Shown here: positions 54,088 to 63,961 of the stretch, piece by piece
Layout: the number at the start of each line of letters is the position of its first letter
Numbering within the stretch: the stretch's first letter is position 1
Notes under the pieces: generated by a model
What the model was told of the DNA's origin: nothing
Seen by the model: only the letters and a program-made list of their open reading frames with translations
Databases searched by the model: none
Made by a program: the position numbers and the translations under genes
From: Herbaspirillum sp. LeCh32-8
Lineage (GTDB): Bacteria; Pseudomonadota; Gammaproteobacteria; Burkholderiales; Burkholderiaceae_D
DNA: 64,000 bases
Direction of reading: 5' to 3'
Assembly: GCF_017814915.1 (NCBI RefSeq)
Contig: NZ_JAGIPZ010000011.1
Coordinates: 106,748 to 170,747, forward strand

Positions 54088-55275
54088 ATGTCCCAACGAA
54101 AAACCTCCCGGCTGTTCGCTTATGGCGCCGCCGCGCTGCTGGTGCTGCTGGCCGCCGCCGAAGCCGGTCGCCGTGCGGCCGACCTGCCCAGCCTGCCGGC
54201 GCTGGTCGACCTGCAGTTCGACCTGACGCCGCGCAGCCAGAGCTACAAAGTGTTCGACGCCACCCCGATCGCGCGCTCGACGCATCCGGCGCCGCTGGCC
54301 ACCGAACTCAAGCCGCTGGACATCGCGGTGCCGTGGAAGGACGGCGCGACGCTGAAGGTGACGGACTTCCTCGTCGCCACCCATGCCCACGCCTTCCTGG
54401 TGGTGCAGGACGGTCGCGTGGTCTACGAACGTTATATCGACGACTTTGACGCCAGCTCGCGCTTCGCCTCGTTCTCGGTGGCCAAGTCCTTCGTCGCCAC
54501 GCTGACCGGGGCGGCGCTGGCCGAAGGCAAGCTCAAGTCGTTGCAAGAGCCGATCTCCCACTACCTGCGGCCCGACGAGATCTCGCCCGCCTACGCCGGC
54601 ATCACCATCGGCCAGTTGCTCGCCATGCGCTCCGGCATCGACGTCGACGAACGCTACGGCGGCTCGCTGACCTCGCCGGTGGTGCGCATGTTCGTCACCA
54701 CCAACCTGAACGCCTTCATCGCGCGCCGCCACGGCCTGCGCTTTGCGCCCGGCTCGCGCTTCGAATACCGCAGCATCGACACGCTGGTGCTCTCGCGCGT
54801 GCTGGCGCGCGCCACCGGCATGCGCCTGTCGGACTACGCGCAGCGCACCCTGTGGGAGCCGCTGGGCATGGAGCAGGACGCCAGCTGGAGCGTGGACAGC
54901 AGCGAACATGGCATCGAGAAAGCCTTCTGCTGCATCAACACCACCGCGCGCGACTTCGCCAAGCTCGGCCTGCTCTACCTCAACGACGGCCGCGCCGGCG
55001 GCCGGCAGATCGTCGCCCCGGCGTGGACCGGCGAGCCGCGCCAGCCGGTCAATGAGGGCAATGTCCTCGACTACCGCGACGGCTGGTGGATCCCACCGGG
55101 CAACGCGGCCGACCGCGACTTCTCGGCCATCGGCGTGTTCGGCCAATACATCTACGTCAACCCGGCCACGCGCACCGTCATCGTCAAACTCTCCGACCAT
55201 GGCGTGGAACAGGACGAGGTGCTGAGCTTGCTGGCCATGCGCAGAATCAGCCACTACGTTTCCGGCAAGCAGTGA
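54088..55275 (+). CDS. Exported serine beta-lactamase-like hydrolase (class C fold)
   Basis: This 395-residue protein (ATG 54088) has an N-terminal signal or anchor (LFAYGAAALLVLLAAAEAG). The penicillin-binding/beta-lactamase-like domain has the SxxK motif SVAK at 130-133 and a YxS-like motif in FEYRSIDT. The third motif is not an obvious KTG; a HGV-type sequence appears near the end (SDHGVEQDE). Relatives include esterases and D-alanyl peptidases, so resistance function should not be assumed. It is 41 bp after queC and ends before a strong terminator. Confidence 0.87.
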   Translation: MSQRKTSRLFAYGAAALLVLLAAAEAGRRAADLPSLPALVDLQFDLTPRSQSYKVFDATPIARSTHPAPLATELKPLDIAVPWKDGATLKVTDFLVATHAHAFLVVQDGRVVYERYIDDFDASSRFASFSVAKSFVATLTGAALAEGKLKSLQEPISHYLRPDEISPAYAGITIGQLLAMRSGIDVDERYGGSLTSPVVRMFVTTNLNAFIARRHGLRFAPGSRFEYRSIDTLVLSRVLARATGMRLSDYAQRTLWEPLGMEQDASWSVDSSEHGIEKAFCCINTTARDFAKLGLLYLNDGRAGGRQIVAPAWTGEPRQPVNEGNVLDYRDGWWIPPGNAADRDFSAIGVFGQYIYVNPATRTVIVKLSDHGVEQDEVLSLLAMRRISHYVSGKQ

Positions 55276-55321
55276 CGGGAAGACGACTTCAAGGCCTTCC
55301 CGCCGCCCGCATCGCCCCATG

Positions 55322-55357
55322 AAAAAAGCCGCCTGTCTTGCAACAGGCGGCTTTTTT
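55322..55357. terminator. Bidirectional terminator between serine hydrolase and mrcA
   Basis: AAAAAAGCCGCCTGT and ACAGGCGGCTTTTTT form a 15-bp perfect stem around a 6-nt loop. It serves both the plus-strand hydrolase gene and the minus-strand mrcA gene that ends at 55392. Confidence 0.93.
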
Positions 55358-55391
55358 ACGATCGACGCAATGATCGGAACATTCAGAACCG

Positions 55392-57797
55392 TCAGAACAG
55401 CTCGTTCTTCATCTGCGTCTTGGCCTTTTCCTCCTCGGGTGAGAGGGCCGAATGGTCGCCCATGCCCAGGTCGCGCACCATGGCACTGGGTGGGTATTCG
55501 GCGTAGTAATACTCGCCGTTGGATTCGATCACGCCGTCAGGCACCTTGCGGTCGACGTTGGGCACGTCCTTCAATGCCTTGGACATGTAGCTGATCCACA
55601 CCGGCAGCGACAGGCCGCCGCCGGTTTCGCGGTCGCCCAGGCTCTTGGGCTGGTCGTAGCCGATCCAGGCGATCGCGGTCAGGCCCGGCTGATAGCCGGC
55701 GAACCAGGCATCCATCGAGTCGTTGGTGGTGCCGGTCTTGCCGGCCAGGTCGGTGCGCTTCAGCGACAAGGCCTTGACCGCGGTGCCGTGGCGCACCACG
55801 TCGCGCAGCATGCTGTCCATGATGAAGGCGTTGCGCGCATCGATGACGCGGTTGGACTCGTCGTCGGCGGTGGCCGGCTTGGCCTGCGAGAGCACCTCGC
55901 CGTTGTTGTCGGTGACCTTGGTGATCAGGTAGGGATTGATCTTGTAGCCGCCGTTGGCGAACACGGAATACGCGCCCACCATCTGCAGCGGCGTCACGTT
56001 GCCCGCGCCCAGCGCCAGCGTCAGGTAGGGCGGGTTCTTGTCGGCGTCGAAGCCGAAGCGGGTGATGTACTCCTGCGCATATTTCACGCCGACGCGCTCC
56101 AGGATGCGGATCGAGACCAGGTTGATCGACTTCTGCAACGCGCGGCGCATCGAGATCGGACCTTCGAACTTGCCGCCGTAGTTCTTCGGCTGCCATACCT
56201 GGCCGCCGGTCTGGGTGAAGGTCAGTGGCGCATCGTTGATGATGGTGGCCGGCGACAGCCCCTTCTCCAGCGACGAGGAATAGATGAACGGCTTGAACGA
56301 CGAGCCCGGCTGGCGCCATGCTTGCGTCACGTGGTTGAACTTGTTGCGGTTGAAGTCGAAGCCGCCCACCAGCGAGCGGATCGCGCCGTCATTGGTGTTG
56401 ACCGAGACGAAGGCCGACTCGACTTCCGGCATCTGCGTGATGATCCAGCTCTTGCCGTCCTGGAACACGCGGATGATGGCGCCGCGGCGGATCTTCTTCT
56501 GCGGCGGCGCCTTGTCCGACAGCAGGTTGGCGCCGAAGCCCAGGCCCGAACCGGAGATCGAGATCTCCTCGCCGGTGGCCAGCATGGCGGTGATTTCCTT
56601 GGGCTTGGCCTCCAGCACCACGGCGGAGACCATGTCGTCGCTGTCCGGATGGTCGGCCAACTCCACTTCGACGGCGTCTTCCACCGCTTCCTTGGAGCCG
56701 CCTTCGGGCAGGTCCATGTAGCCTTCCGGACCGCGATAGCCGTGGCGGCGCTCGTAGTCGATGATGCCGCGGCGCAGCGCCAGGTAGGCGGCGTCCTGGT
56801 CGGTCTTGGTAATGGTGGTGAAGACGTTCAGGCCGCGCGTGTAGGTCTCGTCCTTGTACTGCGAATAGATCAGCTGGCGCGCCATTTCGGCCACGTACTC
56901 GGCGTGCATGCCGAAGGCGGTGCTGTCGCCCTTGACGCGCAGTTCTTCATCCTTGGCCACCAGGTATTGCGGCTCGGTGATGTAACCCAGCTGGCGCATG
57001 CGCAGCAGAATGTACTGCTGGCGGGCGTGCGCGCGTTTGGGATTGACCACCGGGTTGTAGGCCGACGGCGCCTTGGGCAGGCCGGCCAGCATCGCCGCCT
57101 CGGCGATGGTGAGGTCCTTCAGTTGCTTGCCGAAATAGATCTGGGCGGCCGAGGCGAAGCCATAGGCGCGCTGGCCCAGATAAATCTGGTTCATGTAGAC
57201 CTCAAGGATCTGGTCCTTGGTCAGGTTGTTCTCGATCTTCCAGGCCAGCGGGATCTCGTAGAAGAACTTGCGCGTGGCCTTCTGCAGGAAGGTCGGCTCG
57301 TTGCTGGTCAGGAAGAAGTTGCGCGCCACCTGCTGGGTGATGGTCGAGGCGCCGCCGCCGCCGCCGGACAGGTTGGAGAACGTGGCGCGCGCAATGCCCT
57401 GGTAGTCCACGCCGCCGTGCTCGTAGAAGCGGTCATCCTCGATGGCCAGCACGGCCTTCTTCATGATGTCCGGGATGTCCTTGAAGTGCACCAGGTTGCG
57501 ACGCTCCTCGCCGAATTCTCCGATCAGCACGCCGTCGGCCGAGAAGATGCGCAGCGGGATCTTGGGACGGTAGTCGGTCAGGGTGTCGAGGTCGGGCAGC
57601 TTGGGATAGGTCAGGGCGACGATGAAGGTCACGCCCAGCAGCACCATCACGGCCAAGCCGAGGACGGTGCCGAACAGGCCCAGGACGATACGGAGCGACC
57701 AGTGCAGGCGCTTGCGCGGCGCTTTGTCCTTGACCGGATCCGGCTTGCCGGCCGGTGCCGGGTTCGGTTTATCGCCAGCGTTGGAAGGTGAAGACAT
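55392..57797 (-). CDS. mrcA: Bifunctional penicillin-binding protein 1A (MrcA/PonA)
   Basis: PBP1A polymerises and cross-links peptidoglycan. The 801-residue protein (ATG 57797) has a cytoplasmic basic tail, one helix (VLGLAVMVLLGVTFIVALTY), a glycosyltransferase GT51 domain with AIEDDRFYEHGG and the transpeptidase domain with SxxK in QPGSSFKPF, SxN in KSINLVS and KTGTTND. The 16 upstream codons of the longer ORF are unlikely to be used. The neighbourhood mrcA // pilMNOPQ is the classic divergent arrangement. Overlapping plus-strand ORFs are shadows. Confidence 0.96.
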   Translation of the reverse strand: MSSPSNAGDKPNPAPAGKPDPVKDKAPRKRLHWSLRIVLGLFGTVLGLAVMVLLGVTFIVALTYPKLPDLDTLTDYRPKIPLRIFSADGVLIGEFGEERRNLVHFKDIPDIMKKAVLAIEDDRFYEHGGVDYQGIARATFSNLSGGGGGASTITQQVARNFFLTSNEPTFLQKATRKFFYEIPLAWKIENNLTKDQILEVYMNQIYLGQRAYGFASAAQIYFGKQLKDLTIAEAAMLAGLPKAPSAYNPVVNPKRAHARQQYILLRMRQLGYITEPQYLVAKDEELRVKGDSTAFGMHAEYVAEMARQLIYSQYKDETYTRGLNVFTTITKTDQDAAYLALRRGIIDYERRHGYRGPEGYMDLPEGGSKEAVEDAVEVELADHPDSDDMVSAVVLEAKPKEITAMLATGEEISISGSGLGFGANLLSDKAPPQKKIRRGAIIRVFQDGKSWIITQMPEVESAFVSVNTNDGAIRSLVGGFDFNRNKFNHVTQAWRQPGSSFKPFIYSSSLEKGLSPATIINDAPLTFTQTGGQVWQPKNYGGKFEGPISMRRALQKSINLVSIRILERVGVKYAQEYITRFGFDADKNPPYLTLALGAGNVTPLQMVGAYSVFANGGYKINPYLITKVTDNNGEVLSQAKPATADDESNRVIDARNAFIMDSMLRDVVRHGTAVKALSLKRTDLAGKTGTTNDSMDAWFAGYQPGLTAIAWIGYDQPKSLGDRETGGGLSLPVWISYMSKALKDVPNVDRKVPDGVIESNGEYYYAEYPPSAMVRDLGMGDHSALSPEEEKAKTQMKNELF

Positions 57798-58273
57798 GCG
57801 AGATAAGCGAGATATACGAATAAAACAGCAAAAAACGGCAAACAATGCGCGGCCAGCCAGGCGGCTGCCGATCCACGAGGACCCGGGGCGGCCGCTGCCG
57901 CGTTTTCGAAAAACAAGGTCGCATTATAGCGGCTCCCCCCTGCGGCCCATGCCGCGCGGCGACAGGCGCCGGGATGCGGCCCGCCGCTGGCGCACGGCGA
58001 ACACGGATCGGCTTCGATCTGCCTCCATCTTGCCCCTAACCGGCGAAATCGCCGGACAAAGCGCGGCAGCCGGCAAATCGGGCCTGATGTTGCATTTAGA
58101 CCAAACTGCATTTGACCGGATCACACGTCGCGGTTCCCTGCGAGGCTCCTTGTCCGGCGCAATTCATTTGCCCTGGAATTTTCAAGTTTCGTCTATTGCC
58201 CGCGCACAGGCCGCGGCCGAACAATCGACGGCTCACCCCAGACACCTCACCTCTTCCCGCGAGGCATTGCCGC
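57798..58273. promoter_or_regulatory. 476-bp divergent mrcA/pilM intergenic region
   Basis: On the minus strand TATAAT (plus 57923-57928) lies 126 bp before mrcA, with no good -35. On the plus strand only weak combinations occur, for example TTGCCC near 58170 with TCTATT 18 bp later, upstream of pilM. I find no ORF or RNA gene here that I trust. Confidence 0.35.
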
Positions 58274-59188
58274 ATGGTCTTCCGCACGCTGTCACTGCTC
58301 CCTGCATCGGTTCCGAAACGCCATGCGTGCGTCGGCCTGGACATCGCCCCCGGCCGGCTGCGGATAGCGGTGATGCGCCGGCAAGGCGGCCGCCTGCACC
58401 TGCAACGACTGAGCGAACAGGCAATGGAAGAAGGCCTGGTGCAGGACGGCCAGATCGGCGACTTCGAGCTGCTGGCCCATGCTTGCCGGCAGGTGCTGCA
58501 ACGCCATGCCCCCGACGCCGGCGCGATGGCCATGGCGGTTCCGGCCAGGGCGGCGCGCGCCATCCGGCTGGTGCTGCCTGCGGCATCGAACGAGGTGCAA
58601 CGCCTGGCGCAAGTGCGCGCCGGGCTGGCCGCCCATGGCCTGGCGCTGGAAGAGCAGGCGCTGGATTACCAGGTGCTGGGGCCGCGGCGCAATTCGCCCG
58701 GCGATGTCGACGTGATGGCATTGGGCGTCCCGGCGCTGATGGTGGAAGACCGGCTGGCCCTGGCCGACGCGCTGGCGCTGCCGTTGAACGCGATGCCGGC
58801 CGACGGCTGGTGCCTGCCGCGCTTCCTGCGCGAGGCAGACGGTGACCACGCTGCGGTGCTGCACCTCGGCGCGTCCGGCAACTGGCTGTCGCCCCATGCC
58901 GCCGCCTGCTTGCCGCTGGCATGGCGATCCACACATCCCCTGGCCGCACTGGTGCAGGAGCTGGCCCCGCTGCTGCGCCCCGCACCGCGTCGACTGCTGC
59001 TCACCGGCGACTACGTCGGTCTTGACGCGGCGACCGAGGCCCTGCGCAAGTACGCCGGCCTCGATGCCGCCATCCCGGCGCTGCCGCCCGGCATCCTGGT
59101 CAGCGACATGTACGCTGCGGCGCTGCGACCGGCGGAGCTGGCGCCCTTCCACTGCGCGCTGGCGTTGGCGGCCGAAGGTCTGGCATGA
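58274..59188 (+). CDS. pilM: Type IV pilus inner-membrane platform protein PilM
   Basis: PilM is the cytoplasmic actin-like protein that binds PilN at the inner face of the pilus assembly complex. The 304-residue protein has HACVGLDIAPGRLRIAVM as the ASKHA phosphate-1 motif, SEQAMEEGLVQDGQIGDFE, and RRLLLTGDYVGLDAATEAL as a second nucleotide-fold motif. It is shorter than the usual 350 residues and fairly divergent. It overlaps pilN by 4 bp and heads pilM-N-O-P-Q. ATG 58274 is preceded by GAGG. Confidence 0.87.
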   Translation: MVFRTLSLLPASVPKRHACVGLDIAPGRLRIAVMRRQGGRLHLQRLSEQAMEEGLVQDGQIGDFELLAHACRQVLQRHAPDAGAMAMAVPARAARAIRLVLPAASNEVQRLAQVRAGLAAHGLALEEQALDYQVLGPRRNSPGDVDVMALGVPALMVEDRLALADALALPLNAMPADGWCLPRFLREADGDHAAVLHLGASGNWLSPHAAACLPLAWRSTHPLAALVQELAPLLRPAPRRLLLTGDYVGLDAATEALRKYAGLDAAIPALPPGILVSDMYAAALRPAELAPFHCALALAAEGLA

Positions 59189-59760
59189 AGTCCGGCTTCG
59201 ATTTCTCTCGCACGCCCGGGCAACGCCGTCGCGCTCGCGAGCATCGCTTCTATCGTCACCTGGCCGGCGCTGCCCTGCTGGGCGTACTGCCGGTACTGGC
59301 GCTGGGGTGGCGCATCGACCGCCACAGCGAGCACCTGGAGGCCGGCAACCTCCTGCTGGCGGCAGAGCTGCAGGCGCTGCAGCCGCAACAGCAGCAAGCC
59401 GGCAGCGCCAGAGAGCACATCGCCGCGCTGCAAACCCGCTTGTCCGGGCTCAATGCCCTGGAGCAGCGACGCATGCAAGCCGCTCGCCTGCTACGCGCCT
59501 CAGCCCGGGCCGCGATGCCGTCGGCCCGGCTCTATCGCATCGCGCTGCTGGACCAGCGCGCCGAGCTGCGCGGCCACGCCGGGGAAACGCGCGAAGTGCA
59601 GGCCTTTGCCGAAGCGCTGTCGCATGCCGGACTGGACGGCGTAGCGGTGCAGGATCTGCGCATCGCCAAAGGCGGCGACGCGCCCGGCGAACAAGGCCGC
59701 TATGACTTCACCCTGGCCGCGCCCTTGCTGCCGGCATGGCCGGCAGGCGCGCGGCCATGA
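59185..59760 (+). CDS. pilN: Type IV pilus alignment protein PilN
   Basis: PilN is a bitopic inner-membrane protein joining PilM to PilO. The 191-residue protein has a short basic cytoplasmic start (MKSGFDFSRTPGQRRRAREH), one helix (HLAGAALLGVLPVLALGW), then an alanine/glutamine-rich coiled coil and a small periplasmic ferredoxin-like domain. The consensus PilM-binding INLLP motif is not evident; the N-terminus has only FDFSRTP. The assignment rests on topology and operon place. Overlaps: ATGA with both pilM and pilO. Confidence 0.8.
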   Translation: MKSGFDFSRTPGQRRRAREHRFYRHLAGAALLGVLPVLALGWRIDRHSEHLEAGNLLLAAELQALQPQQQQAGSAREHIAALQTRLSGLNALEQRRMQAARLLRASARAAMPSARLYRIALLDQRAELRGHAGETREVQAFAEALSHAGLDGVAVQDLRIAKGGDAPGEQGRYDFTLAAPLLPAWPAGARP

Positions 59761-60386
59761 ACATTTCCCCGGCCGGGCTGACGCATCCCGCCCACTGGCG
59801 ACCGCTGGCGCGCGCCACCCTGCTCGCGGCGATCGCGCTGCTGTGCGCGGCAAGCGGGCTGTTGCTGTACACGGAAGAACGCAGCGCGCTGCGCCAGGCG
59901 GCAGACAGCCAACGCTCTCAATTGCAAGGCCAACTGAAAGCCGCATTGCGCAGCAGCGCCGGCCTGCCCGCACTGCGCCGGCAGGAGGGGGAACTGGTCA
60001 TGCGCCTGGCTGCGGCCGAAGAACAGGTCTGGCCGCGCACGGGCGACACCTCCGCCTTGCTGCAGGCCAAGCTGGCGCGCCGGGCCGAAGAGTGCGGCCT
60101 GGCCCTCGAATCCTTCCGACCGCGCGCAACTGCAGCGACGGCGGCTGCGCCCGGGATGAACAATATCCCCGATCCGCCCGGCAAGCCTGCCGGGGCGGAC
60201 ATCAGCCTGAGCGGCAACTATGCGCAGCTGTTGCGCTTCGTCGAGCTGATCACCGCCGCGCCGATGGCGGTAATGATCGACGCCATGGACATCTCCCGCA
60301 TCGAACGCAACGGCGGGGCCATCCTGCTCATGACCGCCACCGTGACCCTGCCCGCGCCACCCGACCACAACGAAGGAAAACCATGA
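59757..60386 (+). CDS. pilO: Type IV pilus alignment protein PilO
   Basis: PilO pairs with PilN in the periplasm. The 209-residue protein (ATG 59757, in the pilN stop) has one helix (LLAAIALLCAASGLLLYTEE), a coiled coil rich in Arg, Gln and Ala, and a C-terminal domain with SGNYAQLLRFVELITAAPMA, typical of PilO. The ATG at 59736 would add seven residues, but the ATGA coupling favours 59757. Confidence 0.8.
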   Translation: MNISPAGLTHPAHWRPLARATLLAAIALLCAASGLLLYTEERSALRQAADSQRSQLQGQLKAALRSSAGLPALRRQEGELVMRLAAAEEQVWPRTGDTSALLQAKLARRAEECGLALESFRPRATAATAAAPGMNNIPDPPGKPAGADISLSGNYAQLLRFVELITAAPMAVMIDAMDISRIERNGGAILLMTATVTLPAPPDHNEGKP

Positions 60387-61054
60387 ATGCCTCGCGTGCC
60401 GTTGCCCTCACCGCCATATTGGCGCCGCTGGCCGGCGCATTCGCCGCCGGCAGCGTCGTCCCGGCCGGGGAAGATGCGGCCATTCGCGCCTGGATCGCCG
60501 AAGCCAGACGCGAAGCCAAGCCCAACATGGGTGAACGCTTGCCCGCCGCCACCACGCCGCCCGTGCCTGCTCCGAGGGATGAACCGCCCATGACAGCCGA
60601 CAGCCAGACGGATCCCTTCGGGCTCGCACAGACCCAAAGCCGTCCGGCAAAGGAGCAGCATGCACGCCGCCGTCCTGCAGAAGGCGACGCGGAGGAGGAC
60701 GATGACCAGACGGCGACGCCGGCAAGCGCGCCGCCGCCGGCCGTCCGCGTGCTCGGCACGCTGCTGCAGGCCGACACTGCCTGCGCGGTGTTGCAGATCG
60801 ACGGCGCCAGCTATCGCGTGCGGGTCGGCGACACGCTGCCGGCGCAGTTGGGTCGCGTGCTGCAGATCGCCCAAGACTCGGTAGAAATTTCCAGCGCCGG
60901 CACGCCCCGCCTGTTGACGTTCGGCAGTACCCAATCCCGGAGCGCTTCAACGGCGTCCGGCGTGAAATCCGGCGCGGCATCAGACACGACATCAAACACA
61001 ACCTCGCGGCGTGCCGGCAAGCGTCGTCTGTTCACGCCGGGAGCGCGCGGATGA
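60383..61054 (+). CDS. pilP: Type IV pilus PilP-like protein without lipobox
   Basis: PilP links the PilN/PilO complex to the PilQ secretin. The 223-residue protein has the PilP-type elements TDPFGLAQ and the C-terminal VRVLGTLLQADTACAVLQID with YRVRVGDTLPAQLGRVLQI, the HR domain. The N-terminus (MNASRAVALTAILAPLAGAFAAG) is a signal peptide but has no lipobox cysteine, unlike usual PilP. The Pro/Glu-rich linker and a Ser/Thr/Lys/Arg-rich tail are long. It is coupled to pilO and pilQ by ATGA overlaps. Confidence 0.78.
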   Translation: MNASRAVALTAILAPLAGAFAAGSVVPAGEDAAIRAWIAEARREAKPNMGERLPAATTPPVPAPRDEPPMTADSQTDPFGLAQTQSRPAKEQHARRRPAEGDAEEDDDQTATPASAPPPAVRVLGTLLQADTACAVLQIDGASYRVRVGDTLPAQLGRVLQIAQDSVEISSAGTPRLLTFGSTQSRSASTASGVKSGAASDTTSNTTSRRAGKRRLFTPGARG

Positions 61055-62778
61055 CCTGCCGGGCTACGCTGTTGCTCCGTCTCCCGCTGCTCATCGTCCT
61101 TGCCATCGCATTGCCCTGCACCGCCCTGGACAACCGGCTGGAAGCCGTTCGCATCCAGCACGATGCCAGCACTACCGTGCTTGACCTGCGCTTCACGCAG
61201 GCAGTGGACGCCGGCCGGATCGGAGAATTTTCCACGCTCGCACCGCCGCGCCTGGTGCTGGATTTCCCACAGGTCGAGCTGGCCGATGGCGTCGACAAGC
61301 GCCTGCCAGCGAGCGGCATCCTCAGCCGGGCCGTGCTGGCAGGCGACCAGCAGCGCCTGCGCCTGCAACTGGACTTGAAGCAGGCGGCGACCCACCTGTT
61401 GCAGGCGGACGGCCGCAATCTGCATATCGAACTGCGCGAATTGCGAACGCCAAACGACGCGCCGGCGACGAACCCGCAGCAAGCCGTCAGCGGTATCGAT
61501 TTCCGGCGCGGCCCCACCGGTGAAGCCAAGCTGTCGCTGGAGCTGCCGTCGGCGCAGAGCACCGTCAACGTGCGCCAGCTGGGTCAGCAGATCGTGGCCG
61601 ACATCCCCGACGCGCAACTGCCGGCCAGCCTGCAGCGTCGTCTCGATGTCGGCGACTTCGCCACGCCGGTCGCGCGCTACTCGGTCATGCGCCATGAGGG
61701 CGGCACGCGCCTGGTGATCGAGCCGCAGGGACTGTGGCGTTACAACGCCTACCAGGCCGGACGCCGTTTGCTGATCGACGTCATCCCGGTGACGCCGTCG
61801 CCGCACGGCATCACCGGCGGACGCGACTATCGTGGCGAGAAGTTGTCGCTGAACTTCCAGAACATCGAGGTACGCGCCGCGCTGCAGGTGCTGGCCGACT
61901 TCACCGGCCTGAACATCATCGCCAGCGACGCCGTCGGCGGCCAGCTGAGCCTGCGCCTGAAGGACGTGCCCTGGGATCAGGCGCTGGACATCATCATGCA
62001 GGCGCGCGGGCTGGACATGCGGCGTAACGGCGACATCGTCTGGGTCGCGCCGCGCGAGGAGATGCTGGCGCGGGAAAGGCAGGCGCTGGAGCAAAAGGCC
62101 ATGATCGCCGAGCTCGAACCGCTGCAGGCCGAAGTCTTCCAGCTCAACTATCAGCGCGCCGACGCCTTCCGGCGCGTGTTCGGCATCGGCGACGACGGCA
62201 CGGTGCTGGCCGAACGCCGCAACGCCCTGCTGTCGCGGCGCGGCAGCGCAGTGGTCGACGTGCGCACCAACCAGCTGTTCGTGACCGACACCATGGCCGT
62301 GCTGGCCAATATCCGCAAGTTGCTGGAGCGGGTCGACATCGCCGCGCGCCAGGTGCTGATCGAGGCGCGCATCGTTGAGGCCGACGACAGCTTCGGGCGC
62401 AACCTCGGCATCAAGCTGGGCCTGTCGGCCAAAACGAATGGCGCGGCCATCGGCAACTCCTACGCCGGCGTCGGCGAGCTGTCCGGGCAAACCCCGCCCG
62501 CTCCCGGCACCTATCTGAAAGAGCCGGCCGTCAACCTGCAGGCCCAGGCCATCGACGGTGTGGCGCCGGGCAGCTTCGCCTTCACACTGTTCAACGCGGC
62601 CGCGCGGCGCTTCCTCAACGTCGAGTTGTCGGCGCTGGAGACCGAGGGGCGCGGCAAAATCGTCTCCAGTCCGCGCGTGATCACCGCCGACCAGCAGGCC
62701 GCGCTGATCGAGCAGGGCGAGGAGATTCCCTACCAGCAATCCACCAGCAGCGGCGCCACCGCCACCGCGTTCAATTAG
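61051..62778 (+). pseudogene. pilQ: Type IV pilus secretin PilQ, truncated by insertion
   Basis: PilQ forms the outer-membrane ring for pilus and DNA passage. The 575-residue reading frame has a signal peptide (LLLRLPLLIVLAIALPCTAL), AMIN-like domains, an STN/N0 domain (NFQNIEVRAALQVLADFTGL) and an N1 domain. It then enters the secretin domain (RGKIVSSPRVITADQQAALI, EIPYQQSTSSGATATAF) and stops abruptly at ATAFN-stop. Intact PilQ proteins continue for about 100-130 more residues, including VTPQITPD and the barrel end. At the same spot the DNA becomes AT-rich recombinase sequence. The gene is therefore disrupted, and the encoded protein should not form a pore. Confidence 0.93.
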
Positions 62779-62845
62779 GATAAGATGATATTGTCTGCCT
62801 TCAAATCACATAAATATCAAGTTTCATATAAAAAACTGTCTATTT

Positions 62846-63961
62846 ATGGTCTCAGTTGTCTACTCAAGCTTATCTCCCCCTCCTGCGGGCACCTTTGGTC
62901 GGCCGTCGCTCACTGTTTTGAATGAATTAAAGTCTATTGACATAGCCTTTGATCTCTCAAGCAAACAGAGCTTCCCGATCTTCATTTCTGCTCTGGGGGA
63001 AATAATCTGGTCAGCCACTATCTGGATTCATACCGCAGGGATTCGATCTGCCAGCGGTTCGAGAAAGACCATTCAAACTTATACCGAGCACATGGTTTGC
63101 TGGCTGAGCTTCTTGGAGAGGTACACATCAAATATCCTCGAATCGTCCATTGACTCACTAGACGACCGCATTGAAAACGCAACGCAAGAGACACTATTCG
63201 CGTTTAGAAACGAGATGCGCGACGAAATCTCTGAGAGAACAGGTAAGCCGCTCGAAACCGCAACCATCAATGCTCGTACTGGCGCAATAGATCGGTTCTA
63301 TATCTGGGGGGATAAAAAAGGCTTTTTCTCATCGAGAATTAGGTCTTCCCCGAGTCAGTACTACTCTGGCTATCTGGACGATCAAGCCAATGACGGTTAC
63401 AGACTCAAACTAAATCAGGACGTGCAAATACCGCAATTAGTCCCGATATCTACTTTTCACAGACTTATCTCATTGGCCACTGAGTCGGAACGACTCGCAT
63501 ATCGCTGGATTCTAAGTACCGGTGCACGACGTGGCGAAACTTGTGCAATCAACATCGGAGATGTTCCAGATGCCAGCAACTCCGATCCCTCTGAGACCCC
63601 GATATTTGATATTCGATTACGTCGTAAAGGCGGCAAACGCGCTCCGTTGAAGGTGCCGTTTCATCTAGTGGAAGAACTGAACTGGTACATCGCTTTAGAA
63701 AGGTTGCCGGAGCTAAGAAGAAGAAAAATCCCCGCTCATGAAATTGGCACGCAACCGCTATTTGTAAATTCGGAAGGAAATAGATTCTCTGGCGATCTTT
63801 TCGGAAAACGCTTCAAGGCATATGCGCGTCAATGCGGAATCGTTTGCACCCCGCACGATCTGCGTCATACATACGCGGTGTGTGCGCTAAAAATGTTAGA
63901 TGCTATGGCTCGAAAGGGAAGAATTGTTGATTTGCTCGCAGAATTGACCCTCTCCAATTGA
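62846..63961 (+). pseudogene. Tyrosine recombinase/integrase, C-terminally truncated
   Basis: This 371-residue phage-type integrase has an N-terminal SAM-like core-binding domain (about 75-165) and a catalytic domain with Arg228 in STGARRGE, Lys264 in KGGKRAP, and His337/Arg340 in HDLRHTYA. The expected LGH...Y block, with the second His and the nucleophile Tyr, is missing. After MARKGRIVD the protein reads LLAELTLSN and stops. No strong SD precedes ATG 62846. The codon and base composition differ sharply from the host. It should be catalytically dead as read here, unless restored by frameshift or fusion. Confidence 0.88.

Noticed and set aside
54088..55275. Beta-lactamase resistance gene
   Set aside because: SxxK fold is shared by esterases and peptidases, and no clear KTG motif; resistance cannot be claimed.
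55452..57791. 779-codon plus-strand ORF antisense to mrcA
   Set aside because: Exactly mirrors the mrcA frame; no recognisable domain; shadow.
60811..62739. 642-codon minus-strand ORF antisense to pilP/pilQ
   Set aside because: Covers pilQ, which has clear secretin domains; Gln/His/Arg-rich shadow.
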